In this document: in pieces, positions 9,501 to 20,500 of the stretch | Layout of the letters: every line of letters begins with the position of its first letter | How positions within the stretch are numbered: position 1 is the first letter of the stretch | Source of the DNA: Agelaius tricolor | Taxonomy: Eukaryota > Chordata > Aves > Passeriformes > Icteridae | Direction: 5' to 3' | Length of the DNA stretch: 64,000 nt | NCBI GenBank assembly: GCA_023055355.1 | Contig: JALJCS010000039.1 | Location: 3,751,501 to 3,815,500, forward strand | Translations under genes and position numbers: made by a program | The notes under the pieces: model-generated | Told to the model about the DNA's origin: nothing | Databases searched by the model: none | The model's input: only the letters and a program-made list of their open reading frames with translations

Positions 9501-12500
9501 TGGACTTGAGGGATTGCAGTGACAGTGTTCTGGAGATCATGGCACGGAACCTGCAGAGCGAGCACAGGGCCAGGCGTTACTTGGCACTCAGAGGCCTGGT
9601 AGTGCTGGGCAAGAATCCCTTGATGGTGAGAAGGGGGCAGTGGCTGAAGCCGTGCAGGCAGCGTGGGGCTGGACAAGGCAGTCGCTTGGCCTTGCCTGGG
9701 CTTGGGGCACTGGGGCAGCTGCTCCCAGCTCTCCTGCCTCACCCGCTTCAGCTGCCCCAGTGCTTTGGGACAGGCCTTTGGCCTCTGGGCCCTGCGGCAG
9801 CAGGCTGGCCTTTCACAAACTTGTGTTCCGCACAGGCTGAAAAAATGGGCAGCCTGACTGAAAGTCTTGTGGAGCTCCTGCAGCAAAATGATAGCCACAT
9901 GATCAGGATGACCATTCTTCTACTGCGATATTTGCTCCTGGATAATGGTGCCCCAATAGCCACCCCCATTGCCCTGCAGCTGGCTAAGGCGCTCCTGCCA
10001 CTCTTTGACCACGTAAGGCTCTGTGCCCACAGCCTCAGCCACCGGCTGCTGCCCGGACACTTGGTGCCCTTTGCAGATGCAGGCCTGTGCCCTGGGGGGC
10101 CTGAAGCACCTGATGCTGAGGACTTTTACCCTTCCTCTCATATAGGATGATATCCAGGTGCAGCTGAACTCCATGTGTGTCTTTCAAGAGATGCTGGACT
10201 TATTAACAGAAGATGGAAGAAAGGCCCTGAAGTCCCACGTACGCCAGAGCCTGGTGCCACTCTACTTCCACTGCCATGATGAGAATCAGATTGTTGCTAA
10301 GGTGACGACCTGTGGCCACCTGCTGTCCCCCTGGGAGGGGACTGGGCTGCCTCCTGCCCTGGCACCTTGCAGGCTGCAGCCTCCTTCAGGCTGTGGCACT
10401 GGGATGCTCCTGTGCCCTGGCCTGTGGGGCTATCTGTGCCTCTCTGCTGCTCTCCAGGCCTCCTGTGTAGTACTGCAATCTTCGGCCAGATTCCTAAAGA
10501 GGAGGAATCTCGAAGAAATGCTCCAGGTGGATCAGACATGGAGGTTTGGCGAGTGCCTGGTAAGAGGAGCCGAGAACCCCCAGGCTCAGCCTGGAGAAGG
10601 CCCCTGAGGGCGGTGCTCAGTGTGCGGGGCCAAGCAGCTGTGCCACTGCCTGCTGCTGCAGCCAGAGGCCCCGCGGGCTCTTCTCCAGGCTCCCGTGGGC
10701 CCCAGCCGGGTGCCCATGGAGCCCCGGCCCGGCGGGGCTGCGGGCCGGCACCGCGGCTCCCCGGGCAGCAGCCGGCCCTCTGCCCCCTGCCCTCGGGAGC
10801 CCTTGGCCAGCGGCTGCTGGCCGCGCCTCAGGCCTGTGTGGCCAGGGGAGGCCGGGGCTGGGCGCAGGCAGCGCCCGGCCCAGGGGCTGAGGCCGCGCCA
10901 ACCCTTCCCTCCTGCCGCTCTCTGCAGCTGGCAGAGGACAGGAGCAGAGCGGCCGAGCACCTGCGCCAGGCCCTGCGCTACCTGCGGAGCCCACAGGAGC
11001 CCCTGCGAGAGGCGGCCATCAGGTTCATGGGTGAGCCACGAGCCCGGGCTCCCTCACCGGCCCGGCCCGCCACAGCTCGGCCCCAGCCCCGCCTGCTGCC
11101 CCGGCAGCGCCAGCCGGGCCCGGCGCCGTGGAGCCTCGCCCAGCCTGGGCATTGCTGCTGCCGCCCTCTGGCAGCCGTGCCCTGGGGCGGCAGCGTGCGC
11201 CAAGGGCCCGGGCTGTGCCCTGCCGGGCCAGCAGCCCGTGTGGCCACAGCGCCGGCAGCGCCGCCGGCAGGGAGCTGTGCCGCTGGCGCCCTGACAGGCT
11301 CTGTGTTCACAGGCATGGCCGGGCGGCACCTGCGGGGGCAGCAGCAAGAGCTGCAGCTGATCTGCACTGGTGAGTGAGGCCAGCGGGCTGACAGCGGGGG
11401 CTGCCGGGGACAGCTGCAAGCCCTGCCCCGGCTGCGGAGGGCTCTGCTCCTTGGGGCAGAGCACACTGAGATTTCAGGGCCTCGTGGCCCATTCATGGCC
11501 AGCAGCTTCGGGCTGATCCCCTTGCTCCCTGCTCCCTCCTGGCCATGGCAAGAGCCGGCGGGGAAGGCTCTGGCAGCGGGCTCTCCTTGGCTCCCCACAG
11601 ATCTGGGATCTGACTTTGGCTCTGTTATATTTGCCCAATTATCCCATCATAAAAAACCAAACAATATTTGAGATAGCAGCAATTTTAATTGAATAGTTTA
11701 GAAAATATATCTTGACAATATAATTTGATTTAAAATAAGGGATAATTTGGTTCCAATTATATATAAATAATAGCGCATAAGCAAAGGATATCCGCGGGCC
11801 ATGGAGTGCAGGACCCTTGCCACCTCACATACGAGCTTTCCAAGTGGAGATTCCCCCCTTTTATGCCATGTGTCAATGTCATCTCCTCCCATTTTCGATT
11901 CATCACACTTCTACCTCCGCCCTCATCACCACCTTTACCGCGCATGCTCCACCGCTCGTTTTGGTTGTCGCACAAGCCTTTGGGGGTCATTTTTTGATGA
12001 AGGCCTCTCCTCTTCCTTGATGTCCTTTAATTCACCTTTGGGTTACACATGCGCACCCAGCCAGTACAATGTAATCCAAAACTAACATATTAACTACATT
12101 TAAGCATCAAAGCAATAAATCTCTTATAGCTAGCGTTTTCCTGGGACCCAACCAGATTTTCCCTTTTTCTGTTAATTTTTAGTAACTGTTATCTCTTGCT
12201 TTTTCCTCCTGTCCTTGAACATCTGCAGGGATGGGGGTGGAACCCTTCCTCTCCCTTTTTTCTTGGCATTACAACTTTTAACTGTTTTATTATTCTTTCC
12301 AAATATTAATTACTGCATCAATATTGATTACTGTTTCAATTTTATCAGCACAAATCATACCTATTTACCACAGCTCTGTTCCTCTCTCTTGCAGCCCTTG
12401 AAAGCCTGACGGAGGACATGAGCAGTGCTGTGTCAGAGCTGGCAATTCAAACAATGCATGTCCTCCGAGCAACAGCCACTGGGCGATATTCCATCTTCCA

Positions 12501-12594
12501 GAGGCTGCACGATCAGCTGCGCAGGGCATGGATGACTCGGCCTCGTCTGTCACGGCTCGGCTGGCTGCACTGCTGGAGCTCTGAGGAGAGCTGA
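6575..12594 (+). CDS. Maestro HEAT-like repeat (MROH) family protein, copy A, 15 exons
   Basis: Exons: 6575-6701, 7165-7229, 7339-7488, 7674-7822, 8130-8277, 8521-8708, 8798-8935, 9216-9330, 9488-9625, 9836-10012, 10146-10301, 10458-10559, 10928-11030, 11313-11369, 12395-12594. All introns are GT-AG and all phases agree, giving 2,013 nt and 670 aa with no internal stop. The product is a string of leucine-rich alpha-helical pairs typical of HEAT-type proteins. Family-like signatures include EEMPEEVDAFWKGCQ (exon 6), a HCHDENQIVAK segment (exon 11), and LAEDRSRAAEHLRQAL with PLREAAIRFMG (exon 13). No signal peptide or membrane segment is evident. MROH proteins are presumed scaffolds of poorly known function. 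The start was chosen because homology with copy C begins at the same place. Upstream exons cannot be excluded. The nearest 3' processing hexamer is AATACA at 12,710-12,715. Confidence 0.85.
6750..6990. repeat. CCATC/CCATG pentanucleotide array in intron 1 of copy A
   Basis: About 48 pentamers, alternating blocks of CCCAT and GCCAT. From 6,871 a 60-bp higher-order unit of four GCCAT plus eight CCCAT is present twice (6,871-6,930 and 6,931-6,990). Being a multiple-of-five repeat without stops in most frames, it produces spurious long reading frames on both strands. Confidence 0.95.
11600..12360. mobile_element. AT-rich insertion in intron 14 of copy A
   Basis: The intron jumps from GC-rich to AT-rich sequence over about 760 bp. 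The same block is in copy B (51,100-51,830), but copy C's intron 14 is only about 290 bp and lacks it. On the minus strand there is a GGCATAAAAGG TATA-like motif near 11,860, and the block starts near TGTTAT, so an old LTR is possible. The identity of the element is unresolved. Confidence 0.45.
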
Positions 12595-13860
12595 TCTGGG
12601 ACGCTCTCTTTGCTGGGGCAGCCTGAGCCAGTGGGGATTTTTGGTTTTCTTTAAGATTTTTATTTTCTTCCATTCTATTTTTTTCCTATGTAAATATAGA
12701 CTGTGTTATAATACAAAGAATCTCAGGAGATTTTTTTTGCTGCCCAGGGCCCGTAGGGCAGAGGGGAAGAGGGGGAAAAGGGTGCTTGTGCTCAGCCAGC
12801 TGCCCAGGCATGCGGTGGGCAAGGGGAAATGGCCAGAAGCCCCTTGGCCTTTGGTGGTTGTGCTGAAGCCTTTGTGCTCCCCACAGAGTGGCTGGGCAGG
12901 GGCCGGAGCTGTGGGGATCCCTGCCAGAGCGGTGCCTGGAGATGGCCACAAGCCCTGTGCCAGGCAGGAAGCGCCATCCGTGTCCTCCCGCCCGTGTGCT
13001 GCTGCCTGCCTTGCTGAGGGCTCCCAGGTGCCTCTGGATGGGGCTGCTCTGGAGCTGCTGTGGGGCTGCGGCGCTGCTGCCGGGCAGCTTGGCCAGGCTG
13101 GGGCAGGGCCTGAGGGGCTGGGGCGCTGGCAAGCCGTGAGCAATGGGGCTGTCAGAGGCCACAAGCAGCCCCCTGGCAGCCGCCGCCTTGCTCCTGACAG
13201 CCGGCTGCTCTGGCACTTCCTCAGTGGGCAGTGTGAGGGACCTTCTGGAATCAGGTGTGGAACCCTGGTCCCAGCCTTTCAGGGCTGTGAGGCCAGGAGT
13301 TGTGGGGCTGGGCGTGTGCCCTCCCTGTGCTCTGGACTGGAGCCCCCGGCCCCTCAGCCTTAGGCATTGAGCTCCACTGTCTCCTCTCCGAGTCTTGTTC
13401 CTGTTGCTGTGGGGGAGGCTGAGTTCTGTGGCTTTAGGCCCCATTGAGCCAGAAGAGCAGAAGCTTTGAGCCCAGAGGGGCCACAGAAACACCCTCTGGA
13501 CAAAGGGCATTCCTGGCATTCCCAGGGCAGGGACACATGAGAGTGGCAGGCACCTTCGGGTGCCACGCTGGCTTTGCACTGCGTCACCTCCCTGTGTGCA
13601 GGGCTGGCTCTTTGCTTTGCTGTCCTTGGCCTTTTGCCGTCGTGCTCCTTTGGCTGCCAGCAGCGAGGGGCAGCCCTGTAAGGAGGGTGAAAGGCCCTGT
13701 CTCCAACATCTCAAGGGGGAAATGGAGCTCTCCCGGCCCTCAGCCCATGCTGTAAGCAGAGCAGAGCCTGTTCCCCAGCCCTGGCTTTCTGCTTGCTGCT
13801 GGGCCCTGGCCACCATGACCCACTGCACTCGCTCTGAGTCACCCACAGGATGGCTGGTGC
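12595..13860. other. 3' flank of MROH copy A
   Basis: The first 300 bp is probably 3' UTR. It aligns with the 3' flanks of copies B and C, including a block ending at CCTTTGGTGGT. No further exon was recognised in the GC-rich remainder. Confidence 0.4.
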
Positions 13861-13869
13861 CTCTTGATT

Positions 13870-14150
13870 TGCTGACGGGACGTGAGGGTCACTGAGAGAA
13901 AGGTGGATGTCCCAATGCTGAGGGCACATGGGGTCACTGAGCAGACTTGAGGCTTCCCCAGCAGGTTGCAGGTGCCTTTCTGTCACTGAAGGGAAGGCAG
14001 ATGCCCCGTGGGTCGCTGAGGTGTCATGACAGTCTCTGAATGGGATGCAGATGCCCTGCATGCCACTGAGGCCAGCGAGAGTCCCTGAAGGGAGGCAGGT
14101 GTCTGTCTTGTCCCTCAGGGTGAGGCGGTGTCACTGAGGGAAAGTGAGGG
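13870..14150. repeat. Degenerate minisatellite-like stretch (GTCACTGAGGG-type units)
   Basis: Loose units of about 30-45 bp share GTCACTGA(G/A)GG followed by GGCAG(A/G)TG. Units are imperfect and vary in length. The same stretch is present at about 53,335-53,600. Confidence 0.5.
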
Positions 14151-14480
14151 GGACACGGGCACGCCGCGTGTGGCTGAGCGCACCTGCCGCTGGCTGAAGG
14201 GACGCCAGGGCCGCTGAGGGGCCGTGGGCTCGCCCTGAGGGACACGGCAGGGCCGGGCCGGTCCCCGCTGCGCCGCCGCCGCCCGCTCCCCGCCGCAGGG
14301 AGCGTTTCCCGCCCAGGCGCGGGCGGCCCCGCCCCGCCCCGCCGCTCCCCTCAGCCGCGGGCGGCAACTCGAACCCGCTGGGGCTGCCCCGCGGGGCCGG
14401 GCGCCGGGCGGCCTTCCAGGAGCCCTGGGGGAGCTGCCCTGGGGCCGCCCTGCGCTCATACACACCGAGGAGCATGGGCC
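14150..14480. other. CpG-rich island without a recognised gene
   Basis: There is dense CpG and GC content, with runs such as CCCCGCCCCGCCGC. Copied at about 53,640-53,925. It may be the promoter of an unrecognised transcript or a remnant. No coding exon next to it was identified. Confidence 0.5.
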
Positions 14481-15169
14481 AGGCCTGCCTCAGCACCAGG
14501 GAGTGTTTCACTTGGCCAGGGGTAAAGCTGCAGTAGCTTCCAGGGAGAGAACTTCATAGCACAGGAATGCTGGAATTACCTGGTGCCACCTGTAGGGCAC
14601 GGAATGAACATTTGGGCTTTCCAGTTGAAGTAATCACTGGACTGTGAGAATAATGAAATCAGAGGTGAACTGTTGAGTACATGTAGTAGATATTTGAGCA
14701 GGAAAATTTGAGGTGATCTCTAGGGAAAAAATTACTTTTGAGGTCTGAGTAATTTCTAGAGGGCACATGGAGATCATTTTGTGACAAAACCTGAGGTAAA
14801 GGTTAGGGCAAAGACAGAACATTTGGGGGGTAAAATCTCAGGTTCTCTGGCTTCCCACTGCCTCATCCCATGCCCCAGCAGGGGAGCTTTGCCCTCCCTG
14901 TGCCCAGCCAGCCCAGCCTGGGCACCTCAGGGGTGCCCCCACCCTCCTGCTGAGGCCCGGCCTGGAGGGCTCTGCCGCAGGCCTGGGAGACGCTCTGGGG
15001 AAGCGCCAGAGCAGCCGGGTGCCAGGGACAAGGCGGCTGCCTGGGGGCTGCTTATGCCCTCTGACATCCAATTCCTCAGGGCTTCCCAGCGCCCTGGCTC
15101 CTCAGGGGCCTCCTGGTGTTCTGCCAATTGACTGAGGTGATTTAAAGGACACATCACTGGAAATAATGT

Positions 15170-15535
15170 TCTTTTTTTACTGGGAATATGAAGGAACCAC
15201 AATGTAAGATGATACATTCAACAAAAATGTGCGCTTGGTTTTACTGACAAGCAAAAACAAGCAAGGTAGTGCACCTAAATCAGTACTGTAAGAGAGAAAG
15301 GAGAGTGATTTAGAAAGATGCATCACCAATTGCCTAAATTGTTTCTCGTCTTGCAGATCTGCACTTGCTGGGGAGCTGCATTTTTCACCAAGGACCCGGG
15401 GAACCATTCCCAGCAATTGGGAAAATCCTAGGTGCTCCATCCACCCATAGATGAGGTCTCCAAATTTGCCCTAAAAGTAAATCCAGCTTTTATAGGCCAA
15501 AAAGAGCAAGTCAAAGGGACTCAATTATATTTTTA
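15170..15535 (-). mobile_element. ERV LTR-like segment, minus orientation
   Basis: On the minus strand there is a CCTATAAAAGCTGG TATA box near 15,490. The segment is homologous in reverse to the two halves at 58,350-58,601 and 59,484-59,710. It follows the ERV-L-like pol on the same strand, so it could be a 3' LTR or a related insertion. Confidence 0.55.
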
Positions 15536-15539
15536 CCCA

Positions 15540-17180
15540 GCAATGTCCAGGGCCAGCTGAACAGCTTTGAGTTCAGCAAGTTGACTTGATCCACCTTCTC
15601 CTTCGGTAGCTTGAGCAACCTGTCATGTGGGGCTCCATACGGCTGCTTTCCACTTCCAGTTCATCCCTACGATGTGACAGGAGCCATCAGTGAAAAGAGC
15701 ATAGCGTGTTTCCTCTGCTGGTAATTGGTTTTATGGTGGAGCTTCTTCAGTCCCTTGTCGCTTGTTCCTGCTCTTCTTTGTCAGTGAGACTACAGTTTTC
15801 ACCTTCCGGCCCATTTGTAATTATTTCCAGACTCCCAGGGCCATTCAGGTTTCCAGTACAGGTGCGCTGTGTGATAACAGCAATCCATTTGCTCCATGTA
15901 GCACTGGTGGCATGGTGCGTAGAGGGAACCTTTGCTTTGAACATCCACCCCAGCACCGGGCTGCCAGGAGGAGTTGTGCTTCCATGCCAACCACCTCTGA
16001 GGCAGCCTGGACTCCTTAATGGGCAGCCAAGATTTCCTTCTCTGTGGGAGTGGAGTTGGCTTTGGACCCTCTGTAACTTCGGCTCCAGAATCCCAGTGGT
16101 CGGCCCCGAGTCTCCCCAGGCACCTTCTGCCAAAGGCTCCAGGACGAGCCATTGTACCCAGCTGCAGAGTAGAGCACGTTCTTCACCTCTGCTCCTGTCC
16201 TGACTGGGCCAAGGCCACTGCATGAGCGATCTCCTGCTTGATCTGGGCAAAGGCTTGTTGCTGTTCAGGGCACCAGTGGAAATCGTCCTTTTCTGCCGAT
16301 GACCAGGTAGAGAGGGCTCACAATCTGGCTGTACTTGGGAATGTGGATTCTCCAAAATCCTGTGGTGCCTAGGAAACCTTGTGTTTCCTTCCTGCTGGTT
16401 GGTGGAGACATCACGGTGATCTTGTTGATGACTTCAGTGGGAATCTGATGCCATCCATCTTGCCCCTTTACTGCCAGGCACTGGATCTCTCGGGCAGGTC
16501 CCTTGTCTTTGTTCTTCCTGATGGCGAAATCAGATTCCGGGGGAATCTGGATGATCTTCTCTCCTTTCTCAAATACTTCCATTGCTGTGTTCCCTCACAC
16601 AATGATGTCATCCATGTACTGCAGGTGTTCTGGAGCCTCACCTTTTTCCAGTGCAGCCTGGATGGGTCCATGGCAGATGGTGGAGCTGTGCTTCCACCCT
16701 TGGGGCAGTCGGTTCCAGGTGTACTGCACGCCCCTCCAGGTGAAAGCAAACTGAGGCCTGCATTCTGCTGCCAGAGGAATGGAGAGAAACAGGTTAGCAA
16801 TGCCAGCAGTGGCGTACCACTTTGCTGCCTTGGACTCCAGCTCGTACTGGAGTTCCAGCATGTCCGGCCCAGCCGCGCTCAGCGGTGGAGTCGCTTCATT
16901 CAAGGCACGATAGTCCACAGTCAATCTCCATTCTCTGTCAGAATTGTGCACACGCCAGATGGGGCTGTTGAAGGGTGAGTGGGTTTTGTTGACCAGCCCT
17001 TGGCTCTCCAGCTCACGGATCATTTTGTGCATGGGGATCACGGCATCCCGATTTGTTCGATACTGCCGGTGTTGCACCGTCGAGGTGGCAATCGGCACTC
17101 GTTGCTCTGCCACCTTCAGGAGTCCAACTGCAGATGGGTTTTCTGATAATCCAGGCAAGGTGTTCAACTGCTTCATGTTC
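15540..17180 (-). pseudogene. pol: ERV-L-like pol: reverse transcriptase and RNase H, broken
   Basis: On the minus strand, 17,176-16,595 is an open RT segment with a YMDD-type catalytic motif (YMDDIIV) at its end, preceded by the LPQGW motif of the RT palm. It is interrupted by a stop just after the motif. Downstream blocks at 16,582-16,265 and 16,355-15,550 hold the thumb/connection and an RNase H start, with frame changes. Integrase was not found. The relatively long open stretches indicate modest age. The assignment to ERV-L-like (class III) elements is from familiarity with RT motifs, not a search. Confidence 0.7.
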
Positions 17181-17184
17181 TCTG

Positions 17185-17560
17185 TCTCTACAGCAGCTAT
17201 TCCAAAAGCCCACCTGAGTCCATTTGGGTCTTTCTAAAAGCCCTTCCAGAGGAAGTCGATGCCCAGAATACACGGGGCCTCTGGGCCTGTCACAATAGGA
17301 ATTTCTGCCACTCCTTCCCAGTCAGGCTCACCTTGGCTTCCAACAGGATCACCTGCTGCAATCCCCCCATCACCCTGGCAATGGAAACGGGTTCTGCATC
17401 CACATGTCCTGAAGGGATTAGAGTACACTGTGCACCAGTATGGACAAAAGCCTTGTATATCCATGGCTCTGGTGTGCCAGGGATCCAAACAGCCCAAATG
17501 ACACAATTTTCCCTGGCCTCTACCTGGCTAGAGGCAGGGCCTCTCTAGTCCTGGCTACCG
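17185..17560 (-). pseudogene. pro: ERV-L-like protease segment
   Basis: A minus-strand frame ending in an LGIDFLW motif lies directly upstream of the RT, as expected for the C-terminal part of a retroviral aspartic protease. The frame does not join the RT cleanly. Confidence 0.45.
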
Positions 17561-17639
17561 TTCCCTCCTCGGGCGTATATTCTGGATATTCCTTCAAGGG
17601 GATCTGACGTATCATGCTCCTTTCTGCTATACCTGGCAG

Positions 17640-18190
17640 CTCGGTCACAGGGAGCTGGGGCTACATTTGGGTGTAAATCCCTCTCTTAGTAGTTTCCTCC
17701 TTTAGCTCGCATACCCAGGCTGCTAGGACAGAGATGAGTTTTCCATTCCACCCTCTCATGTCTTGCCCATGTTTATACAAGAAGAACCACAGGCCCACTC
17801 GTGGGGTGCACTCCCTCTCCCTAGCTGGGGGATGTTGGGCTCTGACACTGGGGCCTCTGGTTTGCACTGGTGCCACATGGGAACTGTCCTTGCTCATCTC
17901 CTTCATCATCTTCTCTCTGAATTTTTCCTGTTCATCCTTGAGACTCAACCACAGCAGAGACATGAGTGTGTGTCAGGCCATGGACGATGGTCTCATAATT
18001 CCTGAGTTTGCTTGCTCCAGAACTCACTGTCTCTTGGTTATCCACAAAATGCATTGTTCCCATGAAGCTGGAGTATTCAGATGGCCCCTGCTGTGCACGG
18101 CTCCACCACATTTGCACTGTGCATCTGACCTTGTCAGGGTCATTATTTTGTCCATCCCTTGCAAAAAGTATCTCCAACACTGCCATTTGT
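17640..18190 (-). pseudogene. gag: ERV-L-like gag remnant
   Basis: Two open minus-strand segments (18,186-17,932 and 17,963-17,661) precede the protease in element order and are rich in charged residues. They are broken and truncated at about 18,225, where MROH-derived sequence begins. Identification is mostly positional. Confidence 0.4.
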
Positions 18191-18489
18191 CTCAGGGGTC
18201 AGAAGTTTTCCTATATTTTTTCTTGGGCAGCACCAAGCCCTGTGCCCCCTCCAGAGCCCAGCCCCAGTGGCTGCTGGCTGCCTCACAGGGCTGTGTGGCC
18301 AGGGGAGGCCAGTGCTGGCCACAGGGAGAGCCCGGCCCAGGGGCTGAGCCTGCACCAGCTGCACCCTCCTGGCTGCCTCCAGCTGGCAGAGGACAGGAGC
18401 AGAGCAGCCGAGCACCTGCGCCAGGCCCTGCTGTGCCAGGACAGCCCACAGGAGCCCCTGCGAGAGGCGGCCATCAGGCTCATGGGTGA

Positions 18490-18860
18490 CTCATGAGCCC
18501 AGGCTCCCGGCCTGCCCTGCCCTGTCCCTCACTGCCCCACACTTTCCTGCTGTACCCAACCTCCCTCTGCCCAGCCCTGCCCAACTCTAATGTGCTCTGC
18601 CCTGTTCTGCTCCACCCAACCCAGCCCTGCCCCATCCTGCCCCATCCTACCCCACCAAACTCTGCCCCACCCTGCCACACCCCACCCTGAACTGCTGTAG
18701 CCTGGCCCTACCTCACCATGCTCCACTCTACACTGCTCCAACCAACCCAGGCCCATCCTACGCTGCTCGGCCCTGCCCCACCCAACCCCACCCTGCCCCG
18801 CCCTGCCCCGCCTTGCCCCACCCAACGCGGCCCCACCCTGCCCTGCCCAGCCGCAGCTCA
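18490..18860. repeat. C-rich low-complexity repeat (CCCTGCCCCAC-like)
   Basis: This is a degenerate repeat of CCTGCCCCA and CCCAACCC units in the intron between copy D's exons 13 and 14. The minus strand is strongly G-rich with closely spaced GGG runs, most regular at 18,770-18,850, so quadruplex structure is plausible. Confidence 0.8.
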
Positions 18861-18869
18861 GCCCTATCG

Positions 18870-19435
18870 CTGCCTGGGAGTCTCTGCACAAATCACCAAT
18901 GGGACGGGACTGCTGGGGAACGCGTCTCGAGCTGTTTATCTTCCAGCATCACTCTCATTACATGGTTATCGCAATGGGAAGATGCCAGCAGCTCACATCA
19001 CCGGCAGCAGACAAAGAACTGCAGGTTACAACTTCCCTTAAAAGTTTTTTGACCTATCACACAAAGCAAAAGCAGATTGACAGTACTTCTATTCAAACAC
19101 TGTAAGCACACGTACCTTCGGTTAAACAATGTTCGCTTATTTTGGATACAATGCCTGCTTGTAAGCATTAAAATACAATGCACAGAGCTCCATCATTAGG
19201 CTCAGAACTTCCTAATATCTCGGTAAATTTACCTTTCTGTAGCTTAGGGAGTTATGCTAGCTAAGCGTTAATATAAGGACCATAATTCTATTTGTCCTTA
19301 CCTTTCCACTTCTTCTAGAATTTTTCTGCTGACAAATTTATGGCTACAGCTTAACTCTAATAACACTTCTGCTCTCCCTGAGGCCTGCCTTTTGCAGCTT
19401 TCCCAAAACCCTTTGATTTTAAGGATTCCCACAGG
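18870..19435. other. Insertion in copy D intron 13, no gene recognised
   Basis: AT-richer sequence without homology to MROH introns separates the low-complexity repeat from the returning intron homology at about 19,440. No LTR ends or coding motif were identified. Confidence 0.4.
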
Positions 19436-20500
19436 CTCCAACCCCGCCTGCTGCCCCGGCAGCGCCAGCCGGGCCCGGCGCCGTGGAGCCCCGCCCGGCC
19501 TGGGCATTGCTGCTGCCGCCCTCTGGCAGCCGTGCCCTGGGGCGGCAGCGTGCGCCAAGGGCCCGGGCTGAGCCCTGCCGGGCCAGCAGCCCGTGTGGCC
19601 ACAGCGCCGGCAGCGCCGCCAGCAGGGAGCTGTGCCGCTGGCGCCCTGACAGGCTCTGTGTTCACAGGCATGGCCGGGCGGCACCTGCGGGGGCAGCAGC
19701 AAGAGCTTCACATTCTCAGTCAGGGTGAGTGAGGGCAGCGGGGGCTGGCCGGGTAAGCTTCAATGCCCCACCAGGGAGCTGCAATCCCTCTCCTGTCTGT
19801 GGCAGGCTTCGCTCCCTGTGTGGGTGAAGGGTGGCAGGCAGAGCACACAGAGATTTTAGGGACACGAGGGGGATTCATGGTCAGCACATTCTGGCTGATC
19901 CGGTGGCAACTCCTCCCTACTGGACATGGCAAGAGTTGGGTGGGGTGGCCCTGGCTGGATGCTTTCCTCAGGTCACTGCAGATCCAGTCTCTGACCATGA
20001 CTCTTTTTCTGTCTGTTCCAGGCCTAGAATCCCCAAAGAACAATGCCAGCCCATCCTGCTCTAACATTGAAAGTCACGCTAAATTAGGCCTAAGACCTGA
20101 AGAAATAGGGTCCTTTTCTGGATCCAGTGAGCCAGTGTCCCAAGAACAGCACCAGGAGACACTGAAGAGGACAGCATCTCCCATTGCCCCTGGAGCTCTA
20201 GACATAGTTGAGGATTGGTACGGCTGAGCCTGTGGGAGGCTCGCGTGGCTTCAGCCCTCTCCCTGCCTGTAGATAGCTCCCTCCCTCCAGCCCTCAGACA
20301 CTGTCCATCCACTTTTGCCCCTCCACCCTCCCTCCCTTTGGACAGCGTCATCTCACCAGCCCTCAGACCATGCCTATTCCTATGTTTTCCTTCCACTCTT
20401 CCTTTTGATAGGTCCATTTCTCAAGCCCTCAGACCCTGCCTGCCCATTCCCTTTTCCCCTCCCATATCATCCCTTTTTTTGCTTTTCATTAATAAACAGT

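Larger units (their letters stand above)
18230..20500 (+). pseudogene. MROH family copy D: last three exons only
   Basis: Homology to MROH intron 12 begins near 18,230. Exon 13-like 18,383-18,485 (103 nt) and exon 14-like 19,668-19,724 (57 nt) keep reading frame and splice sites. The final exon, 20,022-20,227, is unlike the last exon of A/B/C and encodes a Ser/Glu-rich tail ending DIVEDWYG before TGA. An AATAAA at 20,491-20,496 follows. Exons 1-12 are absent at the junction with the ERV-L-like gag, so this is a 5'-truncated copy unless an upstream promoter supplies a new start. The open frame and signals suggest recent truncation. Confidence 0.7.

Noticed and set aside
10586..11598. Several 120-330 codon open frames between MROH exons 12 and 15
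   Set aside because: These are very GC-rich introns. Exon boundaries are fixed by three-way comparison of A, B and C, and the frames are not shared.
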